Positions 35,988 to 44,927 of a DNA stretch of 59,410 nt are shown here, in pieces. Both the position numbers and the translations under genes were made by a program. Source of the DNA: an uncultured Bacteroidales bacterium (lineage in GTDB: Bacteria; Bacteroidota; Bacteroidia; Bacteroidales; FEN-979); NCBI GenBank assembly GCA_903837605.1, contig CAILVF010000061.1, forward strand, positions 1-59,410, written 5' to 3'. The notes below the pieces were generated by a model, which had not been told where the DNA came from, made no database searches, and was given only the letters and a program-made list of their open reading frames with translations. Numbering within the stretch: the first letter of the stretch is position 1; the number at the start of each line of letters is the position of its first letter.

Positions 35988-38891
35988 ATGAGAAAAATAT
36001 ATACTGCTCTCTGCCTGATGCTTATCATCCCGGCAGTGTGGGCAAAGCATGTACCTGTTGAGGATGCTGCTAAACTGGCCACGACTTTTTATCGCCTGAA
36101 TAACCCCATGGGTGTTTCAGATCCCCGGCTGCTCTCCCAGGCCGTGAAGTCCTGGGAAAATGTTCCGGCATTTTATGTTTTCCGTTTTGTATCGGGAGGC
36201 TTCATACTTGTTGCAGCCGACGACGCATCCATCCCTGTTCTGGGTTATTCTTTCGAAGATGACATGCCCGATCAGGTTGACAATCCCGCTACAAAAGAAT
36301 GGCTCGAAAATTATTGCAGGGAGATCAATTACATCATCACCAAAAATCTTGACAATACAGAAACCCTGAAACAATGGAAATCTATAGAGAACGGCCAGCC
36401 GTTGGCCGCAACTGCCGATGTTTCTCCGCTTTTAAATACCATATGGGACCAGGGCTGCTATTATAACGCCCAATGCCCTGCCGCTTCCGGCGGACAATGC
36501 GGGCATGTGTGGACCGGCTGTGTAGCGACAGCCATGGCGCAAATTATGAAGTACCATAATTACCCTCCACAGGGAGTAGGCCAGCATACATATATTTCTC
36601 CGAATTACGGGCAGCAATCGGCTGACTTTGAAAATACAACCTATAACTGGGCTGCCATGCCGAATTCGGTAGGCAGCAGCAATTCTGCCGTTGCCACCCT
36701 GATGTATCATGCCGGTGTATCTGTTGACATGAATTATGCAACAAGCGGTTCAGGCGCTTTCAGCGAGAATGTGCCCTTTGCTCTGCTTAATTATTTCAAC
36801 TACAGCCCCGACATCGATATTAAATACAAGGAAAATTATGCTAATGTTGAGGATTTTATGGCTTTACTGAGGGCCGATCTTGACGCGTCTCTCCCTGTCT
36901 ATTACAGCGGGTCAAATACAACCGAAGGACATGCCTGGGTATGCGACGGGTATCGTTTAAGCGACGAAAAATTCCATTTCAACTGGGGATGGTCAGGTTC
37001 ATCCAACGGCTACTATGCCATAGGCAACCTGAACCCCGGGGGATATACTTTTAACCTCAACAATGCGGTCGTACTGCATATAAAGACATATAATCCCAAT
37101 CTTATTGTGAGGATCAGCCACCCTGTCGACAGGGCCGTAATAGGCGTAGGCTACAGTGTGGATATTAAGGCCAAAGTGGTCAGGGGTTCAGCAAGCCTGG
37201 TCAAAATTTTCATAGACGGTATTGAAAAATTCTCCACCGCAGGCGATTCCATCTCGTATACATGGAACACTTCCGCCGCCGATCTCGGTTCGCACATCGT
37301 CAAAGCTCTTGCCATTAATGCCACCGATACCGTTTATTACAAGGAACTTGTGAACGTGGCCGAGTGGATCTCACAGGCCAGCGGGTTTACTGCTCCTTCG
37401 CGTGCGATCACATACCTGAGTGCCGTCGACAGCAATGTTGTATGGGGCATAGCTAATGATGCCAATAACCTTACCGGGGCCTGCTCCGATTTTACAAGAA
37501 CCGTCAACGGGGGAAATACCTGGAATCCGGGTACCATAACCAATACGACGGGCCTGGCATCCGCCATGATTTTTGCATTTGATTCCAGCACGGCCTATGT
37601 TGCCATGTACAAAGTATCGGGCAGCAACCCAAGGGGTATTTATATGACTGCGGATGGAGGAGCTACCTGGGCCCGCCAGGCTACCGCTTCTTTCAGCAAC
37701 ACCTTATCCTTTCCGAATATTGTTCACTTCTTCAATCGTAATGATGGCATATGTATGGGTGACCCCATCAACGGGAAGTTCGAGATTTATACCACAACCA
37801 ACGGTGGAACGAACTGGACCCTGATCCCGGGCTCGGGAAACCCCGGTCCGGTTAGCGGGGAAGCAGGAGTGGTAGGTTATTACTCTGCCGTTCATGACAC
37901 CATATGGTTCGGAACCAGCAAGGGCAGGGTTTACAGGTCGGTAGATAAAGGAATCAGCTGGACGGTTTCTTCGGCCCCGGGAATGAATGCAGCCTATGTC
38001 AAACCCATGTTCAGGAATGGCAGCCATGGATTGTTGCAGGATGAAAGCTCCCAGCAGGGGCTTCTTTGCGAAACCTTCGACGGAGGAACAACATGGACCC
38101 AGGTAACTTATACAGGACCGAATTATTCAGGCGACATAGCTTATGTCCCCGGCACGGTAAACACATGGGTACGTTCGGGTTCCAGCGGAAGCCTGGGTTG
38201 TGCCTATTCATTTGACGGAGGCCATACCTGGAGCGATTTCGTGGGAACAACCGGGGCCCTCTACTACCAGATGGCATGGCTGAATAACCATTGCGGATGG
38301 TCAGGAGGAAAAAATGCCAATGCTGCCGAGAACGGGGCTTATAAATTTATCGGGCTTCTTCAGATGCCTCTGCCTCCTCCCAGGAATGTACAGGCAACAG
38401 CCAGCTCCCATAGTGTAGAGATTACCTGGGAAGTCCCTGATTATGATCCCACCCTCATGACTTTGGGGGGGTACAATGTATACAGGGACGGTACCAGGAT
38501 CACTGGCTCACAGGTAGCAGGCCTTAACTATACCGATAATGGCGTGCTGAGCGGACAGCATACATACTGTGTTACCGCCCGGTACGATTTAGGGGAATCA
38601 CCTGACAGCTGTGCGACGGTAGATGTTGCTGTTGGGGTTGGTTCTTCGGGATACCAGGCCTCATTGCAAGTCTACCCGAACCCTGCTCACGGAAGGATCT
38701 GGCTGAAAGCCTCCGGCTCTTCTGCAGAGATCACGATTTGCAACCAGACCGGGGCCTCCATGCCGGTTGAAAGCAAAGAAATCACTTCGGGACTTTTATC
38801 CGTCGATATCTCCCGATTCCCTGCCGGGGTTTACATTTTATCGGTAAGAAATTCACAGGGCATTTCAAGGACCAAACTTATAGTTTACTAG
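35988..38891 (+). CDS. Secreted C10-family (streptopain-like) cysteine protease with T9SS tail
   Basis: 967 residues. Signal peptide 1-19. An Spi-like propeptide spans about 20-135 (GFILVAADD, IPVLGYS). The peptidase C10 domain spans about 145-370, with catalytic C178 in GCVATAMAQIMKYHNYP, H315 in GHAWVCDGY, and the FHFNWGWSGSSNGYY motif. An Ig-like domain (about 375-460), a BNR/Ycf48-like propeller (about 462-790, with repeats such as NGGNTWNPG, DGGATWARQ, NGGTNWTLI, FDGGTTWTQ), an Fn3 domain (about 800-880) and a T9SS sorting domain (about 890-967, VYPNPAHGR … TKLIVY) follow. It is likely secreted as a zymogen and cleaved on maturation. A terminator follows. Confidence 0.93.
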   Translation: MRKIYTALCLMLIIPAVWAKHVPVEDAAKLATTFYRLNNPMGVSDPRLLSQAVKSWENVPAFYVFRFVSGGFILVAADDASIPVLGYSFEDDMPDQVDNPATKEWLENYCREINYIITKNLDNTETLKQWKSIENGQPLAATADVSPLLNTIWDQGCYYNAQCPAASGGQCGHVWTGCVATAMAQIMKYHNYPPQGVGQHTYISPNYGQQSADFENTTYNWAAMPNSVGSSNSAVATLMYHAGVSVDMNYATSGSGAFSENVPFALLNYFNYSPDIDIKYKENYANVEDFMALLRADLDASLPVYYSGSNTTEGHAWVCDGYRLSDEKFHFNWGWSGSSNGYYAIGNLNPGGYTFNLNNAVVLHIKTYNPNLIVRISHPVDRAVIGVGYSVDIKAKVVRGSASLVKIFIDGIEKFSTAGDSISYTWNTSAADLGSHIVKALAINATDTVYYKELVNVAEWISQASGFTAPSRAITYLSAVDSNVVWGIANDANNLTGACSDFTRTVNGGNTWNPGTITNTTGLASAMIFAFDSSTAYVAMYKVSGSNPRGIYMTADGGATWARQATASFSNTLSFPNIVHFFNRNDGICMGDPINGKFEIYTTTNGGTNWTLIPGSGNPGPVSGEAGVVGYYSAVHDTIWFGTSKGRVYRSVDKGISWTVSSAPGMNAAYVKPMFRNGSHGLLQDESSQQGLLCETFDGGTTWTQVTYTGPNYSGDIAYVPGTVNTWVRSGSSGSLGCAYSFDGGHTWSDFVGTTGALYYQMAWLNNHCGWSGGKNANAAENGAYKFIGLLQMPLPPPRNVQATASSHSVEITWEVPDYDPTLMTLGGYNVYRDGTRITGSQVAGLNYTDNGVLSGQHTYCVTARYDLGESPDSCATVDVAVGVGSSGYQASLQVYPNPAHGRIWLKASGSSAEITICNQTGASMPVESKEITSGLLSVDISRFPAGVYILSVRNSQGISRTKLIVY

Positions 38892-38906
38892 TCCCCCTGT
38901 TTGTTT

Positions 38907-38950
38907 GCGAGCCATCAGCCCGATCCAGGGCTGATGGCTCGCTTTTTTTT
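38907..38950 (+). terminator. Strong Rho-independent terminator
   Basis: A perfect 15-bp stem (38907-38921 / 38928-38942, loop GATCCA) is followed by eight Ts, 15 bases after the C10 protease stop. Confidence 0.95.
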
Positions 38951-39011
38951 CCTGCGTGGTTGCAGGAACGCTATTGTCTTTGACTTGATCTGTCTGTCGA
39001 AAGCCAAAAAG

Positions 39012-41945
39012 TTACTGAGGCTCGTCTTTGAGATCCTCTTCCTTGGCACTCTTGATCTTATTCAGGATGTCTTTCGGGATCTCATCACTGTACTGGGTTT
39101 CATCAACATCTTCGTCCCCGCTTCCTTTACCGTATTTGAACCTGAGATTATCCATGGTCCCCAGGACCCTCATGTTGATCCCGATGATACCCAGGGGGGG
39201 GAGTCCCAGCCTGGCTTTTGCACTGAGACTGCCGTTGAAATTGGATTCCCCGGCGATCCTGAGCCTGAACCCGGAGATCTTCATTTTTGTTTTTTCCAGG
39301 GAGATCACATTGTTTTTAATGGTGGTCTTAAGGTCTACTTTCGAAAGATTGGGATCTTTTATTTTTTCTTTCTGCAGGTTCTTGCTCATATCGGTAAACA
39401 GCTTCAAGCCCATCACCTTTATCTTTTTCAGGCTGAGTATGCCTCCTCCGGAAAGACTGGGATACACCGGGTTCATTCCTGCATCCAGCTCCCCCTTGAG
39501 ATTGTAGTCGAGGGAAACAATGCCTTCGCATTTACCTGCGGATGTCGAAAGGTTCCTGAACATCTCAACTTCGTTATAAGCCCGCTTGATATCGAAATCA
39601 TTGGCCGTAATATGAAAATCGAAAAAAGCCCTGGTCGGGCTGATGCTTCCGTAAGTTGCATCCATGGCTACCTTGCAGCCTATCAGGTCAAACTTCATGT
39701 CCTTGAGGAGCAGCATGCCCTTTTTGACTTCCACGGCAGCGCTGAGATCATGGATCTCGAGTTTGGCGTAACCCACCTTTTTAAGGTTGGCTTTCAATCC
39801 GATCTCCAGGTTCTCAGGGATAATTATCACGCCTGTGCCCTGAGCCTTGGCCGGTGACTGGGGACTGGTTACTGGTGATCCCTTCTCCGGTTCCCTGCTC
39901 CCTGCTTCCCGCTTCCCGCTTCCCGCTCCCGGGATAAATTCATCCACCAGCAGATAATCAGAATTGAAATTAAAACTGCCTTTCAGCTTTTGATTGTCGG
40001 AAAGCACGTAATTAATAACATTGCTCAGGTGCCCGTCCATCATGATATCCGACGCCCCGTAACGGCCATCGAATTTTTCAAACCATACTTTGTCCTGGTC
40101 GAAACGGAAAACTCCCGATTTAATCATAAAAGGTTTAGGCAGGTATTCCGATGTAAAAGCGATATTGCGGAGCGTAAGGCGGCCTGAATTGGAGAGTTTG
40201 TCGATACGGCCTGCCATGGCATCGCCCTGGCTGCCTTTGAGTTTCAGGTCGGTTTCTATATACCCGCCGAGGTCCATCCCCTTGCGCGCAAATACTTTAT
40301 ATACCCTCGACAGGTCAACAGAGCCTTTGGAAATAATATCATAGCTGATATTATCAGGGTTGCTCAGGGTAGCCCTGACTTCGAAGGGTTTCCCTTCAAA
40401 CCTGAATGAAAACGGATCCAGCAATACCCTGGTGTCGGATAGTTTCCCCGTAGTGTTGGTTACAATAAGCATCATGTTGATCTTGTCGACAGGGTGGGGG
40501 TAATATTTCGTCTGGATGTCCCCATCGTTAAGTTTTACATTGAGTATGGTCATGGGGAAAAGCTTCTTCTTCGGGGCATACTTTCCTTTTATGTCGAGGC
40601 TGATATCGATAAACCCTCCGAAGTCCAGGCTGTCGATGGGAACAAGCTGCCTCATCTCAGCAAGGTTCACACTGGTTTTAATGCTCCCTTCAACCGGCAG
40701 ATCGGCCAGGCCGTTCAGCCTGAAATACCCTTCGATCTTGTTTTTCAGGAACCCGGCTTTAAGATCATCAAGGCTAACTTTGACCGAGCGGTAATCATGG
40801 TTCTTACAGTAAGCAGTTAATTTAGCAGTGATGCCGCTCAGGGCCTGGGGATATTTTTTGTACCTGATAAATCCGTCTTTAAGAGTTGAGACCAGGTTGA
40901 AGTTCGGGATACTCAGGATAACCGTATCATGCCTGCTGCCTTTTGGATCCCGGCCTGCGTAATAGTCGCCCTGGGCATCAAACTTCAGTGAATAGATGCC
41001 TTTTAATTCGATGTCCTTCATTCCCAGTCCAAGACCCCAGTTCCTGAGGTTCATATTAACATCGGCTTTTGCGGCTATCCATAGTTTTTTGGTGCTGATC
41101 ATCCGCAGTGAACCGCTTATATATTCATCGTTATACCCCGAGAACAGGGAAAGGAAAAGCTCGTACCCTTCTTTTTTGAAACTGAATTCTCCCCTGAACT
41201 CGAATGGGATGTTCTTTATGGTGAGGTTGTTCTTTTCGAACTTCATGTCAAGTGAATTGATGTTGATGGATGTCACCAGCTTTGCCTTGACGGGTTTGTC
41301 TTTCAGGTATGTAACATGATCGTACTCCATGTCGAGGGATTCGATCTGTACATCTGAAGCGAGTTTCAGGATATCCTTGCTGATTTTGCTTTTCCCCCTG
41401 TAATTGATCCCATGGGCAGTTATTTTCAGGGGAATTGAGGCATCGGAATAAATGAAATCGGTCTTTATAAATGCTATGGATTCAATTTTAATTTCGGCTT
41501 CGCCGGATGGGGTTGGTTCTTTTTTCTTAACGGTATCGGGAGCAGAAGCATACACATCGAAATTTGAAGCCCCTTTTTCATTATACTGCAACACGACCTT
41601 GCCTTTAACAATATATACCCTTGTGATTTTGAGGGGACCTTTGAAAACGCTCCAGAGGTTCACCCCGAATGAGATGTCCTTTGCCCTGATCAGGGTGTCC
41701 TTGTTAAACGGGGCTGACGATTTCAGGGAGAAATTCGTAAGCGTGATTGTGAGATTTGGAAAGTAAGTAAAGAATGAAACATCCATTGCCGAAAAATTCA
41801 CTTCGGTTTTCAGGGTTTTATTGGCCGTGGTTTTGATAATGCCGGCAAGTTTATCCTGGAAGATAAAAGGAAGAAAAAACATGATTACAAGGAGCAGTAC
41901 GATAGCCCCCAGGCAGATGCCGGAAATTTTAACAGCTTTTTTCAT
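39012..41945 (-). CDS. AsmA-family envelope protein carrying an in-frame repeat insertion
   Basis: 977 residues with one N-terminal membrane helix (about 8-30, GICLGAIVLLLVIMFF) and a long periplasmic region built of AsmA-type strands (for example VNFSAMDVSFFTYFPNLTI near the N-terminus, SLDYNLKGELD and the C-terminal LPPLGIIGI). AsmA-like proteins of this bridge-like superfamily are implicated in lipid transfer or outer-membrane homeostasis. Residues ~672-698 (FIPGAG|SGKREAGSREPEKGS…) are encoded by heptamer repeats (39853-39932) like those between genes here, so the tract is probably a tolerated insertion in a loop. The gene has its own promoter at 41968-42000. Confidence 0.85.
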   Translation of the reverse strand: MKKAVKISGICLGAIVLLLVIMFFLPFIFQDKLAGIIKTTANKTLKTEVNFSAMDVSFFTYFPNLTITLTNFSLKSSAPFNKDTLIRAKDISFGVNLWSVFKGPLKITRVYIVKGKVVLQYNEKGASNFDVYASAPDTVKKKEPTPSGEAEIKIESIAFIKTDFIYSDASIPLKITAHGINYRGKSKISKDILKLASDVQIESLDMEYDHVTYLKDKPVKAKLVTSININSLDMKFEKNNLTIKNIPFEFRGEFSFKKEGYELFLSLFSGYNDEYISGSLRMISTKKLWIAAKADVNMNLRNWGLGLGMKDIELKGIYSLKFDAQGDYYAGRDPKGSRHDTVILSIPNFNLVSTLKDGFIRYKKYPQALSGITAKLTAYCKNHDYRSVKVSLDDLKAGFLKNKIEGYFRLNGLADLPVEGSIKTSVNLAEMRQLVPIDSLDFGGFIDISLDIKGKYAPKKKLFPMTILNVKLNDGDIQTKYYPHPVDKINMMLIVTNTTGKLSDTRVLLDPFSFRFEGKPFEVRATLSNPDNISYDIISKGSVDLSRVYKVFARKGMDLGGYIETDLKLKGSQGDAMAGRIDKLSNSGRLTLRNIAFTSEYLPKPFMIKSGVFRFDQDKVWFEKFDGRYGASDIMMDGHLSNVINYVLSDNQKLKGSFNFNSDYLLVDEFIPGAGSGKREAGSREPEKGSPVTSPQSPAKAQGTGVIIIPENLEIGLKANLKKVGYAKLEIHDLSAAVEVKKGMLLLKDMKFDLIGCKVAMDATYGSISPTRAFFDFHITANDFDIKRAYNEVEMFRNLSTSAGKCEGIVSLDYNLKGELDAGMNPVYPSLSGGGILSLKKIKVMGLKLFTDMSKNLQKEKIKDPNLSKVDLKTTIKNNVISLEKTKMKISGFRLRIAGESNFNGSLSAKARLGLPPLGIIGINMRVLGTMDNLRFKYGKGSGDEDVDETQYSDEIPKDILNKIKSAKEEDLKDEPQ
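39853..39932. repeat. Heptamer repeat tract inside the AsmA-like coding sequence
   Basis: Four units of GGTGACT type (39853-39880: GGTGACT, GGGGACT, GGTTACT, GGTGATC) and six of CTTCCCG type (39891-39932: TTCCCTG, CTCCCTG, CTTCCCG x3, CTCCCGG), separated by 10 bases. The GGTGACT motif recurs in the array at 52305. The coding frame stays open through the tract. Confidence 0.8.
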
Positions 41946-41967
41946 GGAATAAGGATATTGGGAAGGG

Positions 41968-42000
41968 CAAAGATAGAGAAACAGGAATCAAATTTCCAAA
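41968..42000 (-). promoter_or_regulatory. Promoter of the AsmA-like gene
   Basis: On the minus strand TTTG (42000-41997), 21 bases, TATCTTTG (41975-41968). The boxes are perfect with slightly long spacing; the ATG is 22 bases downstream. Confidence 0.6.
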
Positions 42001-42016
42001 GAGGGTTGAATAATGT

Positions 42017-42889
42017 TTATTTTAATTTTCCCACTAAAAATTCAACAGCAACCGGCAGATGGTCTGATGGGTATAATCCGTCCCGGTTGTCGGTAATGAT
42101 ATGGTAGCTGCCGATTTTCCATAAGGCTGCGTTCCTCGTGAAGATGAAATCGATGAGATTCCCTTCTTCGGGATGATATGGAAAACCGACAAAGGAAAAA
42201 GTGGGTTCTTTGACTGTATCGGGAAGTGAGGCCCTGGTATCTATGAAGAAGCCGGGGGAGGATTTCTCGGCAAGCAGTTTATATGCCTGGTCTGAGGCAG
42301 TGGAATTAAAATCCCCGCAAACGATAACCGTCCTTCCCGATGTTATTTCATCAATTTTTTTCCTGAGCAGTTTTGCGCTCTCTATCCTTGCCTCTTCACT
42401 GGCATGGTCGAAATGGGTGTTAAAGAAGAAAAACAGCTGTCCGCTTTGCCTGTCCCTGAGCATTAACCAGGTTACAATCCTCGCACAGGCGGCATGCCAG
42501 GACCTGGATCCTGGTATATCGGGATTTTTTGAAAGCCAGAACCAGGCGCCATCGATCTTTATAAACCTCGATGTTTTATATAAAATGGGGGCAAATTCAC
42601 CTGCTTTCTGACCGTCATCCCTTCCTGCCCCGAACCAGGTATAGGTTTTCAGGGAGTCCCCAAGGTCTGACAGCTGTGAATACAGTGCCTCCTGCAGGCC
42701 TGCAATATCAGGGCTGTGTTTCTGAAATATTCCTATGACCATTTTTTTTCGGTGGTCCCAGTTATAAATACTGTCGGAGGGGTTGTTAAAACGGATGTTG
42801 AAAGTCATCACTTTTAATGGGACCTGGGCAAATCCTATTCCCGGGATTATTGACAGCAGGGCAATCACCAGACAAGTTCTTACAGGCAT
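42017..42889 (-). CDS. Secreted endonuclease/exonuclease/phosphatase-family hydrolase
   Basis: 290 residues from the ATG at 42889, which gives a clean signal peptide (MPVRTCLVIALLSIIPGIGFAQ). An upstream in-frame ATG at 42937 adds 16 residues and cannot be excluded. EEP-superfamily motifs are complete: MTFNIRF, GLQEAL (metal-binding E), NTHFDH, GDFNST, IDFIF and the C-terminal SDHLPV catalytic pair. Such secreted members are metal-dependent phosphodiesterases or phosphatases; the substrate here is unknown. It lies 71 bases upstream of the AsmA-like gene on the same strand, but that gene has its own promoter. Confidence 0.9.
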   Translation of the reverse strand: MPVRTCLVIALLSIIPGIGFAQVPLKVMTFNIRFNNPSDSIYNWDHRKKMVIGIFQKHSPDIAGLQEALYSQLSDLGDSLKTYTWFGAGRDDGQKAGEFAPILYKTSRFIKIDGAWFWLSKNPDIPGSRSWHAACARIVTWLMLRDRQSGQLFFFFNTHFDHASEEARIESAKLLRKKIDEITSGRTVIVCGDFNSTASDQAYKLLAEKSSPGFFIDTRASLPDTVKEPTFSFVGFPYHPEEGNLIDFIFTRNAALWKIGSYHIITDNRDGLYPSDHLPVAVEFLVGKLK

Positions 42890-42966
42890 CGGAAGCAAGC
42901 CTGAATAAACCTCTTTCCCTCCGTTAAAATATCCCATTTTGAATAATTATATTTCAAATCTCCGAT

Positions 42967-42995
42967 CAAATTTAAACATTTTTCATGTAAATTTG
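42967..42995. promoter_or_regulatory. Inverted pair of -7 boxes between divergent genes
   Basis: CAAATTTA (42967-42974) and TAAATTTG (42988-42995) form a perfect 8-bp inverted repeat with a 13-base spacer. Read outward, each is an exact TAnnTTTG box: on the minus strand for the EEP hydrolase and on the plus strand for the barrel gene at 43045. It could equally be an operator. Neither has a clear -33 element. Confidence 0.45.
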
Positions 42996-43044
42996 TGATA
43001 CAGCCTGATACAAGAATGCATTATAATACCCAAAAAATATAGCC

Positions 43045-43638
43045 ATGAAAAAAGCATTATTCACTTTAGTGATTCTGTTCCTCTTCAGCGGTGTAATTTT
43101 CGCCCAGACGGAACAGGCTGTTAATAAGGAGAAACCTCATCAGCAAGACCTTCTTAATGAGGTTTATGTGTCATACGGGATGGGGTCACTGTATTATTAC
43201 ATTAATGTTAACTCCGGTGGTAACTGGTCCTGGACCGGAATCGGCTCTTTTATTGTCGGTTATACCCGTTCGATGAATAAAATCATAGGTGTGGGATTCC
43301 AGTTGGCATATACACCCTTATCGGCCAAGTATACCTATAATTCATCCAGCACCAAGAATTATAATTATATACAGGCCCTTGCAAGGATCAAATTCCAATA
43401 CCTTAACAAGCCTACCTTCGCCATGTACTCGGGTATCGCAATAGGTGTGTCAATGGATTATTACAGCGAGTCAGGTTCAGGCAGTACAGGCTCCAGCAGC
43501 AAGCAGGAACTGGCCCCGGCTGCCCAGCTTACCCTTCTCGGTTTCAGGGTTGGAAGGGGAGGCGCTTTCTGCGGTGAATTCGGCATAGGGACCTTGTCTA
43601 TTATAAATCTTGGGGTAAGCATTAAATTCGGACAATAG
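43045..43638 (+). CDS. Outer-membrane beta-barrel protein
   Basis: 197 residues with signal peptide MKKALFTLVILFLFSGVIFAQ. The mature part has alternating beta strands (VSYGMGSLYYYINV, GVGFQLAYTPLSAKYTY, IKFQYLNKPTFAMYSGIAIGV) and ends in a typical terminal strand (IINLGVSIKFGQ). It is the first gene of a tight three-gene envelope operon (43045, 43640, 44221). No substrate can be inferred. Confidence 0.8.
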   Translation: MKKALFTLVILFLFSGVIFAQTEQAVNKEKPHQQDLLNEVYVSYGMGSLYYYINVNSGGNWSWTGIGSFIVGYTRSMNKIIGVGFQLAYTPLSAKYTYNSSSTKNYNYIQALARIKFQYLNKPTFAMYSGIAIGVSMDYYSESGSGSTGSSSKQELAPAAQLTLLGFRVGRGGAFCGEFGIGTLSIINLGVSIKFGQ

Positions 43639-43639
43639 G

Positions 43640-44176
43640 ATGCCTTTTAGGGTACCGTTAATGATCTGTTTTCTGAAAGTCCTGGTCTTCTGGAGCTTCA
43701 TTTTTTTATTCAGTGCCGAAGTATTGCCACAAAAAACCCTGCTTCTTGAGAAAGTTGGTACCAGGAGGAAATTCTTCTTCAAGGTGGAGGATAAATTCCA
43801 GGTCAGGACTATCAAACCCGACACGTTTCTTATAGGGCATCTCTGGGATATAGGCGAAAAGAATCTTACCCTGCAGACTTATATCCCCCTCACTATTCCC
43901 TATGAAAATATCAAATTTGTATATAAAAGTTATAAGTTTCCACGAAAAGTCGGGATTTACTGCATGATTTTTGCTGGGGTTACTTTTGGTGCAATAACGA
44001 TCAACCACCTCGTGAATAATGAGCAGGTTTTTACGCCCGATATGGCCTATCTTACGCTTCCTTTCCTGGGGGTTGGCATTATCAGCCTTTCCTTGTCAAG
44101 GGAGAGGATGAAGATAGGGCCAAGATGGAAACTAAAGGTATTGGATATGCCGGTTTTTCCATTGTATGACAGATGA
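43640..44176 (+). CDS. Membrane or secreted protein of unknown function in a barrel operon
   Basis: 178 residues starting one base after the preceding stop codon. It has an N-terminal signal or anchor segment (about 7-30, ICFLKVLVFWSFIFLFSAEV), a central beta-rich stretch (KVGTRRKFFFKVEDKFQV … IGEKNLTLQTYIPLTIPYENI) that resembles small envelope 'RNA-like' or PH-like domains only loosely, and two C-terminal hydrophobic helices (about 108-128 and 135-152). I do not recognise the family. It is sandwiched between two outer-membrane barrels. Confidence 0.7.
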   Translation: MPFRVPLMICFLKVLVFWSFIFLFSAEVLPQKTLLLEKVGTRRKFFFKVEDKFQVRTIKPDTFLIGHLWDIGEKNLTLQTYIPLTIPYENIKFVYKSYKFPRKVGIYCMIFAGVTFGAITINHLVNNEQVFTPDMAYLTLPFLGVGIISLSLSRERMKIGPRWKLKVLDMPVFPLYDR

Positions 44177-44220
44177 GGAACAATGAACAATCCCAAAAGA
44201 AAAACCCAAACACAAATCAT

Positions 44221-44838
44221 ATGAAAAAACTGCTTATCCTTATCGCGCTGTCAGGATGCCTGACCAGCCAGGTCATTGCACAGGAAACACCATCCCTGAG
44301 ATACCATGAATTCGGTATCATTTTCTCCAACCTCAACAATTTTGGATTGAGGTATAAATACGGCGGTGAAAAGACCATGTTAAGGGTCAGCCTGCTTTCC
44401 ATGAACCTATTTTCGTCAAATTCTTCCAGCCAACGAAACAGTGACAGTTCAAAATTAAAGCAAACCGGATATGGGGCGGGTTTTCGTATTGGATTTGACA
44501 GCAAGGTTCCCTTGTTCAGCACATTCTCGCTCTTGCTGGGTGCGGAAGCAGGATTAAGTTATCAATACATCCATTATACCCAGACCTTGAATGGAACAAC
44601 CAGTAATGAAAATACAGAAACAGCCCTCTATCCCGGAATTTCGTTTATTTTCGGGTTGAACTATATTTTAAAAGACCACCTGGTATTTGGAGCCGAGATC
44701 AATCCGACTGTCTCATATGTTAAGGACATCACAAAATATAAAGAGCCGACGGAATATACTGTTACAAACAACCATTTTAATTTTAACCTGGCCACAGCAG
44801 GAGCCGGCCTGTATATTGCCTACAGGTTCTGGAAATAG
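44221..44838 (+). CDS. Outer-membrane beta-barrel protein
   Basis: 205 residues from ATG 44221 (MKKLLILIALSGCLTSQVIAQ, a clean signal peptide). An in-frame start 16 codons earlier overlaps the previous gene and is less likely. The body has repeated amphipathic strands (FGLRYKYGGEKTMLRVSLLS, TGYGAGFRIGF, FGLNYILKDHLVFGAEI) and ends AGLYIAYRFWK, the terminal aromatic strand of a barrel. It is the third gene of the envelope operon. Confidence 0.8.
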   Translation: MKKLLILIALSGCLTSQVIAQETPSLRYHEFGIIFSNLNNFGLRYKYGGEKTMLRVSLLSMNLFSSNSSSQRNSDSSKLKQTGYGAGFRIGFDSKVPLFSTFSLLLGAEAGLSYQYIHYTQTLNGTTSNENTETALYPGISFIFGLNYILKDHLVFGAEINPTVSYVKDITKYKEPTEYTVTNNHFNFNLATAGAGLYIAYRFWK

Positions 44839-44843
44839 GATTT

Positions 44844-44916
44844 GGGATGCAAGATGCAGGATACGCGACACGGGATATCAGGTAACATGCAACCCGCATC
44901 CCGCATCCTGTATCCC
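44844..44916. repeat. Heptamer repeats arranged as an imperfect inverted repeat
   Basis: The left arm 44844-44864 (GGGATGC, AAGATGC, AGGATAC) and right arm 44896-44916 (GCATCCC, GCATCCT, GTATCCC) are three heptamers each in opposite orientation. They pair over 21 bases with a few mismatches and lie between convergent genes. It could act as a transcriptional barrier, but there is no T-run. Confidence 0.65.
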
Positions 44917-44927
44917 TTTGCCAGTAA

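Noticed and set aside
38901..39857. 318-codon plus-strand frame opposite the AsmA-like gene
   Set aside because: It is antisense to a well-supported AsmA protein, starts in the terminator region and lacks recognisable domains.
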